From: Lachnospiraceae bacterium
GTDB taxonomy: Bacteria; Bacillota; Clostridia; Lachnospirales; Lachnospiraceae
Length of the DNA: 64,000 bases
Assembly: GCA_910574285.1 (NCBI GenBank)
Contig: CAJTAL010000001.1
Span: 62,001 to 126,000 of the forward strand
Direction of reading: 5' to 3'
The number at the start of each line of letters is the position of its first letter. Position 1 is the first letter of the stretch. A program made the position numbers and the translations under genes. Positions 43,891-53,165 of this stretch are shown here, piece after piece. The notes under the pieces are model-generated. The model was not told where the DNA came from. It did not search any database and saw only the letters and a program-made list of their open reading frames with translations.

Positions 43891-44967
43891 TTATGATTTT
43901 CTCTGAGAAATACATTGAATATAATCTAACCATTTTTTACCAATTATATTAATATTTAAAGATTTCTTAATAGAAGTTGCTTGTTTTCGTATTTGATCCA
44001 TCTTATCAAGATTTGACAATGCAAAGTCAATCATATTTGTTATTTCTAACTCATTACCTACCTCTACCAAAAATCCATTTTTACCATTTGTAATCAAATC
44101 TCTTGGCCCCCCTATCGGACAATCCGTAGAGATACATACTAATCCAAGCGCCATAGCTTCTATAAGAGCATTTGGCATACCTTCATAATCAGAACTCATT
44201 ACAAAAACAGATGCCGTAGATATTTTATCAAAAATATTCTTTTGATTTCCCGGCAAATATACTCTATTCTCCAAGTGCAGTGATCTTATATACTGCTCTA
44301 ATTCTTTCCGAAGTGGTCCTTCTCCATATATATACATATTACACGCAGGATATTTGGAAGAAATAAGATAAAATGCTCTGATTAACAATTTATGATTTTT
44401 TTGTTCCGTCAATCTTCCAACTGCTACAATATTTCCATCTGTCTTTGAACACATAGAATATGATTCCAAATTATCGGCTAATATAGGGTTAGGTATAACA
44501 ATACCGCGTCCCCCGGTAATTTTCTTATAATATTCCTTTGCATCCTTTGTTTGAAATACAAATCCATCTGCAAATTGCATCATAAACTGAGAAATTGTTT
44601 TTATAAACCTTTTTCCCCTAACCTGATTCGGATCATTTCTTTCAGACACTATAACTTTTGTTTTCAAACCTATACAGGCAATAATTACAGCCAAACTATC
44701 TGCTGCTCCCATAGCAATGACTGTTTCAATACCTTCATGGATAAAAACTTTTCGCAATTTAGGTATTAATCTATATCTGGGAATATTTCCATCAGACAAA
44801 TTAATCCTTTTAATATGTTTGCCCACAGAATATTCCTGAACTAGTTTTCTGCCAGTAATTACAACACATTCCTCTCCCTGATCACATATAAACTGTGAAA
44901 GGGCTATTGTGACTCTTTCAGCGCCTCCTCGCGCCAAACTGTCGCAAAAAAAAGCAAATTTACTCAT
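43891..44967 (-). CDS. Glycosyltransferase family 4
   Basis: 358 residues. N-terminal FFCDSLARGGAERVTIALS and C-terminal donor-binding IVAVGRLTEQKNHKLLIRAF, MYIYGEGPLRKEL and SSDYEGMPNALIEAMALGLVCISTDCPIGG with the EX7E motif. Retaining GT-B enzyme that adds one sugar to the growing lipid-linked repeat unit. Donor and linkage cannot be read from sequence. Confidence 0.9.
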   Translation of the reverse strand: MSKFAFFCDSLARGGAERVTIALSQFICDQGEECVVITGRKLVQEYSVGKHIKRINLSDGNIPRYRLIPKLRKVFIHEGIETVIAMGAADSLAVIIACIGLKTKVIVSERNDPNQVRGKRFIKTISQFMMQFADGFVFQTKDAKEYYKKITGGRGIVIPNPILADNLESYSMCSKTDGNIVAVGRLTEQKNHKLLIRAFYLISSKYPACNMYIYGEGPLRKELEQYIRSLHLENRVYLPGNQKNIFDKISTASVFVMSSDYEGMPNALIEAMALGLVCISTDCPIGGPRDLITNGKNGFLVEVGNELEITNMIDFALSNLDKMDQIRKQATSIKKSLNINIIGKKWLDYIQCISQRKS

Positions 44968-44981
44968 ATAATTTTCCTTAA

Positions 44982-46124
44982 CTATTTATCTAAAACTTTT
45001 CTTCTTATTTCTTCATAATAACTATTTCTTCGTTCATTTAAAGTTTCATCATTATATAACTTGCTATGCTCGAAATTTCTTTTAGCATACTCTTTCAATC
45101 CATTTTTTAGAATTATTTCAATTGTATCCGCTATAGATCTTGCTGACGCTCTTTTAAATACACATTCATTATCTATCAATTCAGGGATTCCGGCTGTCCG
45201 CGCTCCCAACACCGGACAAGCTCTGCTTAAAGCCTCTATTACGGCACGCGGCAAGCCCTCTTGTAAACTAGGTTGAATATAAATGTCAATCTCATCCAGT
45301 TTCTTAAAAATATCTTTTATAGGTAATCTGCCCATAAATATAAGGTTTGCCGTAATATCAGCTTTTCTTGCAAAATTTAAAAGATAATTTTGATCACCTT
45401 CACCTGCTAAAAAATATGTAACATTTATTCCCCGATCCTTCAATATCTTTATAGCTTTTACGACATATTCCTGTCCTTTTGAATACTGATCCACACTTGC
45501 AGATGTCATCATACTTATATTATGTACATCCATTTCCTTTATTTTCTTAAGTCTGTTTATCAATATCTCTTGATTACAATCCTTTATTACAACATTCGAA
45601 GCATTAATACTTGGATTCTTACAAGGATATTTTTTTTGCAGAAATCTCTCCGTAACATAAATTGCAAAATCCGCATTCCAAGTACATCTCTTCATTTTAT
45701 TCGTCATATATGGAGCAATAATTTTTCCTGCCATACTATGATTCCAATAAGAGTCCCATCCGTCACACATCAATTCTGCCACAAATATTTTCCCCAATTT
45801 TTTCGCACAATCATATGCTCTGAACGCAATTATGGACGGAAATCTTCCCACTGCAAAATCACATTTCCTCATTGCATGAATCATCTGATTTTTATATCTT
45901 CCCAGCATCGTTTTCGATAAACTATCACAATCAACAATCTCTTTAATAAAATCGGCTTTTATGCAATCAAAAGGCTTTTCATCAGCTTTTTCAAATCTTG
46001 AACATAAAACTATGTCGCCAAATGCCTCTGCATAGCGCACATATATCACATACGCTCTCGTTGCTAAGTAATACTCACCTTTATAAACCGTACATCTAAA
46101 CTCAGATGCCAAAAACACCTTCAT
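44982..46124 (-). CDS. Glycosyltransferase family 4
   Basis: 380 residues. C-terminal GT-B features: QYSKGQEYVVKAIKILKDRG, YFLAGEGDQNYL, LIFMGRLPIKDIFKKLDEIDIYIQPSLQEGLPRAVIEALSRACPVLGARTAGIPELI. The N-terminal half diverges strongly from its neighbours, as expected for different acceptors. Adds one residue of the capsule repeat unit. Confidence 0.88.
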   Translation of the reverse strand: MKVFLASEFRCTVYKGEYYLATRAYVIYVRYAEAFGDIVLCSRFEKADEKPFDCIKADFIKEIVDCDSLSKTMLGRYKNQMIHAMRKCDFAVGRFPSIIAFRAYDCAKKLGKIFVAELMCDGWDSYWNHSMAGKIIAPYMTNKMKRCTWNADFAIYVTERFLQKKYPCKNPSINASNVVIKDCNQEILINRLKKIKEMDVHNISMMTSASVDQYSKGQEYVVKAIKILKDRGINVTYFLAGEGDQNYLLNFARKADITANLIFMGRLPIKDIFKKLDEIDIYIQPSLQEGLPRAVIEALSRACPVLGARTAGIPELIDNECVFKRASARSIADTIEIILKNGLKEYAKRNFEHSKLYNDETLNERRNSYYEEIRRKVLDK

Positions 46125-46128
46125 TTCA

Positions 46129-46719
46129 TTATCCCTCTCTCATTCGAATAACTTTTGCCGGAACACCTCCTACAATTGCTCCTTCTGGTACATCTTTATT
46201 TACCAGGCTGTTTGCACCAATAATGGCATTATCTCCAATGGTGATTCCCAGTAATATCGTTGCCTTAGCTCCTATCCAAACATTATTCCCAATAATAACG
46301 CTTTTGCTTGTCTCCCCTTGAAGGTTCATAGGAACACCAGTCTCATTGAAATTATGTGTATTTGACAAAATCGACACATCATGTCCTACCATAACATCAT
46401 TTCCAATTACTACTCCTCCCTTACATTCTAAATAAGAGTTTTCATTAATCGTAACTCGTTCTCCGATAGTAAGCTTCTCAGGTGTAAAAATCACAACGTT
46501 TGGCTGAACAATCACATATCCTTCTGCTAAATGTATCATTCCTAATCTTTTCAATAAAACATATCTCCATGCCATAGATAAAAATCCTGTTTTAAACCTC
46601 TTTTTATCTAATCTCATTCTGCAAAAAGAAACAGGTAACATATTTACTATAATTTGCATTATTTTTAATATTGGTCGTGCAACATTCCACATATTTGTTC
46701 TATGTTCAACAACACTCAT
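46129..46719 (-). CDS. Left-handed beta-helix O-acetyltransferase
   Basis: 196 residues from the ATG at 46719 ([11 protein letters not shown]), favoured by GGAG 8 nt upstream; a longer frame to 46752 overlaps the previous gene more. Hexapeptide repeats from residue 85 ([74 protein letters not shown]) and the catalytic His in NTHN. A maltose/virginiamycin-type acetyltransferase, likely modifying a capsule sugar. Confidence 0.88.
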   Translation of the reverse strand: MSVVEHRTNMWNVARPILKIMQIIVNMLPVSFCRMRLDKKRFKTGFLSMAWRYVLLKRLGMIHLAEGYVIVQPNVVIFTPEKLTIGERVTINENSYLECKGGVVIGNDVMVGHDVSILSNTHNFNETGVPMNLQGETSKSVIIGNNVWIGAKATILLGITIGDNAIIGANSLVNKDVPEGAIVGGVPAKVIRMREG

Positions 46720-47815
46720 TTTTGTATCTCCAAACCTTTTGTATTTCTTCAAGATAAATTTTTGTCACGATATTTCGATCAAATTCCCGTTCCATCTTTA
46801 ATCTTGCCGCCCGACCCATAGCCGCTTTTTCCTCATGACTCAACTCTAAAAACTTACTCATTGCTTTTATCATGGATTTCACATTTCTTACCTCGAACAA
46901 ATATCCTGTTTTTCCATCCTCAATTCCTTCTCTAACGCCAGGAATATCGGATCCTATACATACTCGTCCCATAGCACTGTGTTCCAAAACTACATTTGTC
47001 ATCCCTTCATAATGACTTGGATGAATAACAGCATGTGCAGCCTGTATAAAGGGTTTCATATCCAATTGAACTCCTCCATACTCAATCACACCCTTCTTTT
47101 CAAGTTGTCCAATCCTAACTCTATATGAATCATCATCATAATCTCCATAAATTACGAATCTTGTATTAGGATATTTCTTCTTAATAATTTGTACTCCTTT
47201 TAAAAATTCATTAATCCCTTTTAGCTCTACAATTCGCGCAACAAAATTAAATGTAACAATATCATCATTTGGAGGATATTCCTTTAAATCAAATGCCTTT
47301 AAATTTACACCTGAACCCGGAATATCTCTATAATGAACTTTATTCTTCAATAATTTATTAATCTCATCTCGCTCTTCAGAATTTTGGTACATCATACAAT
47401 CAGCTTTTCTCCATCCAAGCCAATACAATAATTTCATGAATTTCTCAAATATTCCCTGTGTTTCCATAAGACCGGCATTATTCACTATGTATGGTATTTT
47501 CATCAATCCACAGACAAATCCCGCATATATTGAAGGTTTAGATGTGAATGTTAAGACACAGTCTGGTTTTTCCTGCTTCAATAATTTTCTATAGGCTAAT
47601 ATTAGTTTAAAATCATTGAAAATATTAGTCCCTCTCCGATCCACTGAAATATCAATAAATCTACAGCCTTTCTTAATAAAGAAATCCATTTTCTTCCCAT
47701 ACGGGCAAACCAAAATCACTTCATATCCTATATTACGAAGTTCTAAAATAAGTTCACTTCTAAAATTATAGAAATTATTATCTTTAGAAGATATCAGCAT
47801 TATTTTATCCATCAT
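46706..47815 (-). CDS. Glycosyltransferase family 4
   Basis: 369 residues. [20 protein letters not shown] at the N-terminus and donor site [82 protein letters not shown] with EX7E. Overlaps the acetyltransferase by 14 bp. The N-terminal style resembles galacturonosyl- and N-acetylgalactosaminyl-transferases such as PglA, in keeping with UDP-uronate genes in the operon, but donor is inference. Confidence 0.9.
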   Translation of the reverse strand: MMDKIMLISSKDNNFYNFRSELILELRNIGYEVILVCPYGKKMDFFIKKGCRFIDISVDRRGTNIFNDFKLILAYRKLLKQEKPDCVLTFTSKPSIYAGFVCGLMKIPYIVNNAGLMETQGIFEKFMKLLYWLGWRKADCMMYQNSEERDEINKLLKNKVHYRDIPGSGVNLKAFDLKEYPPNDDIVTFNFVARIVELKGINEFLKGVQIIKKKYPNTRFVIYGDYDDDSYRVRIGQLEKKGVIEYGGVQLDMKPFIQAAHAVIHPSHYEGMTNVVLEHSAMGRVCIGSDIPGVREGIEDGKTGYLFEVRNVKSMIKAMSKFLELSHEEKAAMGRAARLKMEREFDRNIVTKIYLEEIQKVWRYKNECC

Positions 47816-47822
47816 AAAATCC

Positions 47823-48800
47823 TCATATTCCCGTACTCGATATAATGACTTTTTTTATATATTCAAGTTCCGTTTTTCCATACCTTTGATCTATTGTGAT
47901 TGGAATTACATATCTGGAAATCCAATATTCTATTGTATCTTCCGGAATCTCCTCAAGTAAATAGCTCCACCAATGACCTTGGAAATGTTTATTTTTCAAT
48001 AAATTATCCAAGAGACCGTCATCCTCAATCAGTAACGGATAAACCATCGGAACGCAATCATCTGCATAATATTTCATTGGATCCAGTTTATTAATACTAC
48101 CAAAGATTTTTTGAGCAAAAGAAAAATTCTCACGTCTTTTTCTTTTTATAAATTCATAATCTGTACCATCTAAGATCGTTCTTGTCAATTTTGACATTAG
48201 CTTTATGTCTTCACTGTCAATTCTATGCTCATTTACCATTCTTGACTCATATGTTTTGCCCTCACAACCGTATTCAATCCTTTGCAGAAGGAAGTTTGCC
48301 GTATCAGAAGAAAAACATTGCTCATATTCTCCTGCGTATTGCTTTGCATCCTTCCCCAATACATACGCACCGTCCGGAACGCCTATGAACTTTCTGGCTG
48401 AATAGACACTTAAACTCGTCTCGGCAGGCTTACAAAAGAATGCCTGCGAATTATCAATTATTACATGGTTATATCTTCTGCTAAGTTCCGTCATACGCCC
48501 AGAGGACATAACACCATAATAATTAACCAACAGCACTGCTTCATCTTCTGCCGGAAACAGATCAATCGGAGTAAAATCATCACTAATATGATAGTATTTT
48601 ATTTTCACATCTTTTCTGAGTAAAAATTCTCTCACAGAATCACATTGATAATAGGGCAGCCAGATATTCCCGCACCCGGTTACCCTTAATGCATGCCAGA
48701 TAGCCGCCCTTCCACTGTTAAGACGTACAATATTATTATTTCCTTTGTAGTATTCTTTCCCACTTGGAAATTGAATTTCTATGAAACTACCTATTTCCAT
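47823..48800 (-). CDS. DegT/DnrJ-like PLP-dependent aminotransferase-fold protein
   Basis: 325 residues from the ATG at 48800, preferred over 48809 by spacing to AGGTGA. LNSGRAAIWHALRVTG, IWLPYYQCDSVREFLL, VIIDNSQAFF (PLP Asp) and YSARKFIGVPDGAYVLGK (probable PLP Lys) follow the fold-type I pattern of sugar aminotransferases, though the sequence is divergent. Could make an amino sugar for the repeat unit. The gap to the next gene contains a doubled TAATCTCTATTAT motif. Confidence 0.65.
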   Translation of the reverse strand: MEIGSFIEIQFPSGKEYYKGNNNIVRLNSGRAAIWHALRVTGCGNIWLPYYQCDSVREFLLRKDVKIKYYHISDDFTPIDLFPAEDEAVLLVNYYGVMSSGRMTELSRRYNHVIIDNSQAFFCKPAETSLSVYSARKFIGVPDGAYVLGKDAKQYAGEYEQCFSSDTANFLLQRIEYGCEGKTYESRMVNEHRIDSEDIKLMSKLTRTILDGTDYEFIKRKRRENFSFAQKIFGSINKLDPMKYYADDCVPMVYPLLIEDDGLLDNLLKNKHFQGHWWSYLLEEIPEDTIEYWISRYVIPITIDQRYGKTELEYIKKVIISSTGI

Positions 48801-48848
48801 AAATATCATTCACCTGTCTCATATCTAATCTCTATTATCTAATCTCTA

Positions 48849-49979
48849 TTATTTATACTCATCCCAATGCTCATAGAGCGCTTCAAACGGAGCCATATCA
48901 TTCTTATTATAATAATAAGTTCCTTTCGCCTCTTTAAAGTCCTTTAACCACTCAGCGAAACTTACCATTCCGCCCTCCACGCGTTTCCCGTAGTCAATAA
49001 CCTCAGACATATCAGTAAAATTCTCAAACTCTTTTTCATCTGTCTGCTCAATCTTTTCAGCCTCCATAGACTTAACCCATAGAAAAGATAACGGCATTCC
49101 CACGACTGTTGAAGAATAATTCCAGGCTGATGCCCGAAAGTTTGTCTCAAGAAAATAGTATGTACCATCCTTATCAATAAGAAATTCCACCTCAAAGAGC
49201 CCTTCAAAGCCAATTTCTTTAAACATATCCAGTAATTTTTTTCGCATATTCATATCTTTCATCATCGTTACATCATGGTACGGGCTATAATAACCTTTAA
49301 TAAGATATTTCCATAAAAGTGTCGTACCGATGAACATCTGGCGTCCATGATCTACAGTAAAACCTTCGATGGCATATTCATTTTTCTTATCCACAAAACG
49401 CTGAATCTGAACAACAGGACTTGATATCTTAGCAAAAGCTTCTCGTAACTCCTCCTCATTTTCGCAGATGTATACATCCGATTTCCAATTACCGGAATTA
49501 GGGCTTATATCTTTTGTAATAACCGGATATACCAAATTCTCCGGAATTTCACCTACGTTTACAACGTGAGTTTCGAGTACACGAAACCCGTGTTTTTCCG
49601 CAAGCCGGAGAATCTTTTCTTTATTCATAAATTCATTAATCCGTCCGGTTTTTCCCGCATTATAAAAAATAAACTTATCCTTAATCTCCTCATAATGGAG
49701 ATCAAAATAACCCACTGTCTTATCATCTGAAAAAAGAACGTAAGGTCTGTATTCCTCATTTCCATATATCGAAATAAGCAGCTCATAACCTTCTTCTACA
49801 GAATCTACGTGATGGCAGGTTGAAATATATTTACTTAAACACGCCACAGGACCTCGGCGCCTCACAGAAATATAAATTGGATTAATACCGTTTTCTCCAA
49901 GACTCCGAATCAATCCCAATGGATTATAATGCTCCAATGCAAAAACAATAATCAAATGATTGTTGTATCGATTATTCAT
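48849..49979 (-). CDS. ATP-grasp carboxylate-amine ligase-like protein
   Basis: 376 residues from the ATG at 49979, which overlaps the sugar-transferase stop by 8 bp and has GGAGGG upstream. IIVFALEHYNPLGLIRSLGENG opening, PVITKDISPNSGNWKSDVYIC, QRFVDKKNEYAIEGF, LFEVEFLIDKDGTYYFLETNFRASAWNYS match ATP-grasp ligases (ATP-binding Lys, metal-binding Glu/Asn). Probably couples an amino acid or amine to a sugar carboxylate such as the uronic acids made by this operon. Confidence 0.8.
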   Translation of the reverse strand: MNNRYNNHLIIVFALEHYNPLGLIRSLGENGINPIYISVRRRGPVACLSKYISTCHHVDSVEEGYELLISIYGNEEYRPYVLFSDDKTVGYFDLHYEEIKDKFIFYNAGKTGRINEFMNKEKILRLAEKHGFRVLETHVVNVGEIPENLVYPVITKDISPNSGNWKSDVYICENEEELREAFAKISSPVVQIQRFVDKKNEYAIEGFTVDHGRQMFIGTTLLWKYLIKGYYSPYHDVTMMKDMNMRKKLLDMFKEIGFEGLFEVEFLIDKDGTYYFLETNFRASAWNYSSTVVGMPLSFLWVKSMEAEKIEQTDEKEFENFTDMSEVIDYGKRVEGGMVSFAEWLKDFKEAKGTYYYNKNDMAPFEALYEHWDEYK

Positions 49980-50616
49980 CTTGAATTCCCTCCGCAATTT
50001 CAGTTGTTCTGAATTCTTTATCATTAAGCTTCGGCGCTCTATGTACATCGTCTGGTCTATCCGCACGAAGGATTTTTTTCACTGTTAAAAAGAATATTTT
50101 TACGTCGAATCCAATCGACCAGTTCCGAACATAATACAAATCGAATTCTGCCATTTCCCGGCGGCTCTCCGACTTATCTTCATTCACTGCTTCCCATCCG
50201 GTGATACCTGGAATAACCGATTGACGCTCACGCTGCTCATCCTCTGTCATAACCAGCATTTCTCTTGGAAGAAGAGGCCGTGGCCCTATCCACGACATCT
50301 GGCCAGTAAATATATTCAATATCTGAGAAAGCTCGTCAATGCTGAGTTTACGAATCACCTTACCCCATTTTTTCAATCTTTTCTCATCTGAAAGAAGATT
50401 GCCATCACAATCTTTCTCATTCGTCATTGTGCGTAATTTGTAAATCGTAAACGGCTTGCATTTATATCCTACCCTGGTTTGCTTAAATAACACAGAACCG
50501 TCCGGCGACGCTATTTTTATAATTGCCATGGTAACGAGAATAATTGGAATAGCAATGATACCAATAACAATGGCAAATATAAAATCGAATAATCTTTTTA
50601 TGATTTTTCTAATCAT
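49972..50616 (-). CDS. Initiating sugar phosphotransferase (PglC/WcaJ type)
   Basis: 214 residues. One N-terminal re-entrant or membrane helix (FDFIFAIVIGIIAIPIILVTM), then SVLFKQTRVGYKCKPFTIYKLRTM, LIRKLSIDELSQILNIFTGQMSWIGPRPLLP and VIPGITGWEAVN: the compact monotopic phosphoglycosyl transferases. Loads the first sugar phosphate onto undecaprenyl phosphate, starting each capsule repeat unit. Confidence 0.92.
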   Translation of the reverse strand: MIRKIIKRLFDFIFAIVIGIIAIPIILVTMAIIKIASPDGSVLFKQTRVGYKCKPFTIYKLRTMTNEKDCDGNLLSDEKRLKKWGKVIRKLSIDELSQILNIFTGQMSWIGPRPLLPREMLVMTEDEQRERQSVIPGITGWEAVNEDKSESRREMAEFDLYYVRNWSIGFDVKIFFLTVKKILRADRPDDVHRAPKLNDKEFRTTEIAEGIQDE

Positions 50617-50691
50617 TTACTTATTTACTCCTAAATGCGCATTTGAACCTCTGATATTTATGCCTGTCTGTACGTCCTCCAAAACTATCGA

Positions 50692-51363
50692 TCAGCAACT
50701 CCTAAATACACATTCAAATGCTTCCGCATAGTCACATCCAGCCTCGGCTCCACGATAAGCGGCAAGACCTTCAATAGCTTTTTCAGAACGCGGATGCGGA
50801 TATGGACGCATTACATCGATATAAGCGCTTAATGCTTCAATTTTTTTCTGAGTGCCTTCTGCTCCTACCTCTACAAACATGTTGGGAGCAAAGCGATTCT
50901 CTGCTGAATTAAGACTCCACTCTGTACTCGATAACACTTCCATAAAGAGAAATTCTTTCAACTGTGGAATACCTTCTCTGCGTTGGAATAAACGGCATGC
51001 AGCATTCGCAGCACGGCTGGTCTCCTGATGATCAATATTTGTGTCAGACGGATGGTGAGTAAGAATTACTTCGGCTTTCCATGCGTCAATACATGACTCT
51101 ATAAATTGAACAAGATCAAGATGAGGCACTGTGTTCATCTTGATATTGGGGAAATTTGCATGAAATACTTTTTGCACGCCAATGATGGACATCGCCTTAG
51201 CTTCGTCCTCTGATAAAGTTGCCGACCGGTTCGCCCTGGCGGTAGCCTCGCCGCACATAATAGCTACGGCTACTTTATGCCCTTCCCTGATCAATTTATA
51301 AATGGTTGCACCGGCGCCTAAAACTTCATCGTCAGGATGAGCAACAACTACCAAATAATTCAT
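50692..51363 (-). CDS. PIG-L family deacetylase
   Basis: 223 residues from the ATG at 51363 with AAAGGAACAT upstream. The zinc motif AHPDDEVLGAGATI is at residues 8-21, with LTHHPSDTNIDHQETSRAA later. De-N-acetylates sugars such as GlcNAc derivatives. In the capsule operon it may expose an amino group, potentially the acceptor for one of the ATP-grasp ligases. Confidence 0.9.
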   Translation of the reverse strand: MNYLVVVAHPDDEVLGAGATIYKLIREGHKVAVAIMCGEATARANRSATLSEDEAKAMSIIGVQKVFHANFPNIKMNTVPHLDLVQFIESCIDAWKAEVILTHHPSDTNIDHQETSRAANAACRLFQRREGIPQLKEFLFMEVLSSTEWSLNSAENRFAPNMFVEVGAEGTQKKIEALSAYIDVMRPYPHPRSEKAIEGLAAYRGAEAGCDYAEAFECVFRSC

Positions 51364-51389
51364 ATGTTCCTTTCCTCCTATATCCCGTT

Positions 51390-52202
51390 CTAACACACTA
51401 TCACACCCAGTACACTCACATTCCTATCTAACGCAAGTTCCTTCTCCTGACGAATAAGTCTCTCATAGGACTCTTCTTTCTTCTCAATAAATACAATTCC
51501 GTCATAATACTCCAGTTTCTTAAGCGCCGCCGCATGAAATATAATCTGTCTATAAGGTGAGAATGTAATTTCCTCAATCTCTTCCGAGATTTCTTCACAG
51601 ATTTCTGTCACAACATTACTTGCGACGGTTCCTGCAAGCATGATTCTTTTAATTTTTTTCTCAGGATTTTTTCGGATTGCATTCTGGATGTTAACCGCCG
51701 CTATCTTTATCTGTTCATTCCTTGGAATTTTCGCACAGGGTCCTTCTTCTAATCGACAAATCCACCGATCTATAAATCCAAATATCTTTTTCTTTGTTTC
51801 TCTTTTCCGAACAACTCCCAATAGAGACATTCCAAACTTTTGCTGAAAGTTACTCACATCCTGCAATTTTCCGCTCATAACATAACTCATACCAAATATC
51901 AGGCAGACCAGACACACGCCGCCAATCATCCCGATAACCGAGAAAGATATTGCTGAAGATACGGGATCTTCGAAAATAATCGTCTCATTCTCAACTCCTG
52001 CCTCCTCATCTTTTTCTGCCCTGGATTGCTTTAATTGATTTTCTTTTTTTAGTTGATTATCCATAATCGTTGCCTGATATTTATAAGTTCCCGCAGCGCC
52101 TGCAAGTAATATCATGCATACCACAATCCATCTCCACCGCCTCAGGCAATATAGTATCAGATCGACTAGACTGATCTCGTTGGCTTCCTGATATCCTTCC
52201 AT
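51390..52202 (-). CDS. Wzz/CapA-like chain-length protein with degenerate kinase-like tail
   Basis: 270 residues. ISLVDLILYCLRRWRWIVVCMILLAGAAG is the first Wzz-type helix; the usual periplasmic domain is cut to about 60 charged residues, then the second helix (SFSVIGMIGGVCLVCLIFGMSY). The cytoplasmic tail has strand-helix elements like CpsD/Wze (IKRIMLAGTV, YYDGIVFIEKKE) but no Walker A. Probably sets polymer length or organises the machinery without kinase activity. Confidence 0.7.
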   Translation of the reverse strand: MEGYQEANEISLVDLILYCLRRWRWIVVCMILLAGAAGTYKYQATIMDNQLKKENQLKQSRAEKDEEAGVENETIIFEDPVSSAISFSVIGMIGGVCLVCLIFGMSYVMSGKLQDVSNFQQKFGMSLLGVVRKRETKKKIFGFIDRWICRLEEGPCAKIPRNEQIKIAAVNIQNAIRKNPEKKIKRIMLAGTVASNVVTEICEEISEEIEEITFSPYRQIIFHAAALKKLEYYDGIVFIEKKEESYERLIRQEKELALDRNVSVLGVIVC

Positions 52203-52278
52203 CAATTAAAATCTCCTCTCACCGTTTTCCCTGAATCATTTTATAGTACCTGTAAATATACTAAATACTTAAAGAATT

Positions 52279-52794
52279 TCATCCTACCATTTCTATCCCC
52301 AGATGTATGATTGTCTTCCGGTTCATAAAGTCTACCTCCACCTTCGCAATCCGTCTGTGCAGGTCTATCTTCCTGATACAGCCTTCCATGTTCTTCAATG
52401 GTCCTGACAGAATCGTAATCTCATCATTTTCTGCTACCGATACCTGCGAGAGCTGAACCTCCGTTCCCTGATCCGGCGATTCTATCATCCTCTCCAACCA
52501 GCCGGCTTCCTTCTTTGACAGCGGGATAAACTGCCCGCTGTCTTTTCCCAACAGCTTTGTAAACGCCGGCACCGCCTGAAGCTCCTGGTACAGCTCCCTG
52601 ACGCAGCCGCTCCTTATGAACACATATCCCGGAAGTAATTTTTCCTGTATCTCTTTCCATTCTCCCCGGAATTTCTTCTTCATCCGCCGCATTGGATGAA
52701 AACACGAATCATATAATCCATTTCCTACTATTACTCTGACCTGTTCTTCCACCCTGTCTTCTGTTCCCGTTGCTACCTGCATTACATAATACAA
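52279..52794 (-). CDS. loaP: LoaP-type NusG paralogue (processive antiterminator)
   Basis: 171 residues if started at the TTG at 52794, which has GAGGAGG with ideal 6-nt spacing; the frame extends to 52956 without such a site. LYYVMQVATGTEDRVEEQVR, then GEWKEIQEKLLPGYVFIRSG is the NusG NGN domain, and ENDEITILSGPLKNMEGCIRKID a KOW domain. LoaP proteins ride RNA polymerase and suppress terminators in long polysaccharide or antibiotic operons. First gene of the 23-kb capsule operon, which contains internal hairpins such as 31991-32040. Confidence 0.88.
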   Translation of the reverse strand: MYYVMQVATGTEDRVEEQVRVIVGNGLYDSCFHPMRRMKKKFRGEWKEIQEKLLPGYVFIRSGCVRELYQELQAVPAFTKLLGKDSGQFIPLSKKEAGWLERMIESPDQGTEVQLSQVSVAENDEITILSGPLKNMEGCIRKIDLHRRIAKVEVDFMNRKTIIHLGIEMVG

Positions 52795-52979
52795 AATAAT
52801 CCTCCTCTTATCCGGCTCTTCCATTATGACGTCATAATGGCGAAGCGCCTTTGTGAAGGGTATGCTTCGCCATCCATGCCCACTGTTCTTCCTCTGTTGC
52901 CACGGTAATCTGTCTGAGCTGTCTGAAATTATATGCAAATCATATCTGATCATCATATCTGATCACCATATCTAATCTA
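52795..52979 (-). promoter_or_regulatory. Leader and promoter region of the LoaP-capsule operon
   Basis: Minus strand: three tandem 13-bp repeats (starts 52941, 52954, 52967; core CATATCTGATCA on the plus strand) directly precede a TATAAT (52928-52933). The roughly 125-nt leader contains a perfect 10-bp hairpin, ATGGCGAAGC (52837-52846) with GCTTCGCCAT (52864-52873). The repeats may bind an activator; the hairpin is a candidate LoaP recognition RNA. Between 52980 and 53165 I see only an ATTCCGG/CCGGAAT hairpin near 53090 without a T-run. Confidence 0.5.
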
Positions 52980-53165
52980 TATGCAGATAATATTTCAGAC
53001 GCCGGATATGTCATGCCTGCGGAAATCCAAGTGCCCCTGCTGCAAGGATATCCCAAAACAATCCTGGTTCTTCTTTATTTTGATCTATTCCGGCGCTTCA
53101 TCCGGAATACACTAAGATATGCTGTTTCACTTCAGCAGTGCATCATAATACATTTTCTGCCAAAT

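Noticed and set aside
52279-52956. A 225-residue LoaP starting at 52956
   Set aside because: The extra N-terminus is unlike NusG proteins, covers the predicted promoter and leader hairpin, and has no ribosome binding site, whereas TTG at 52794 has an ideal one.
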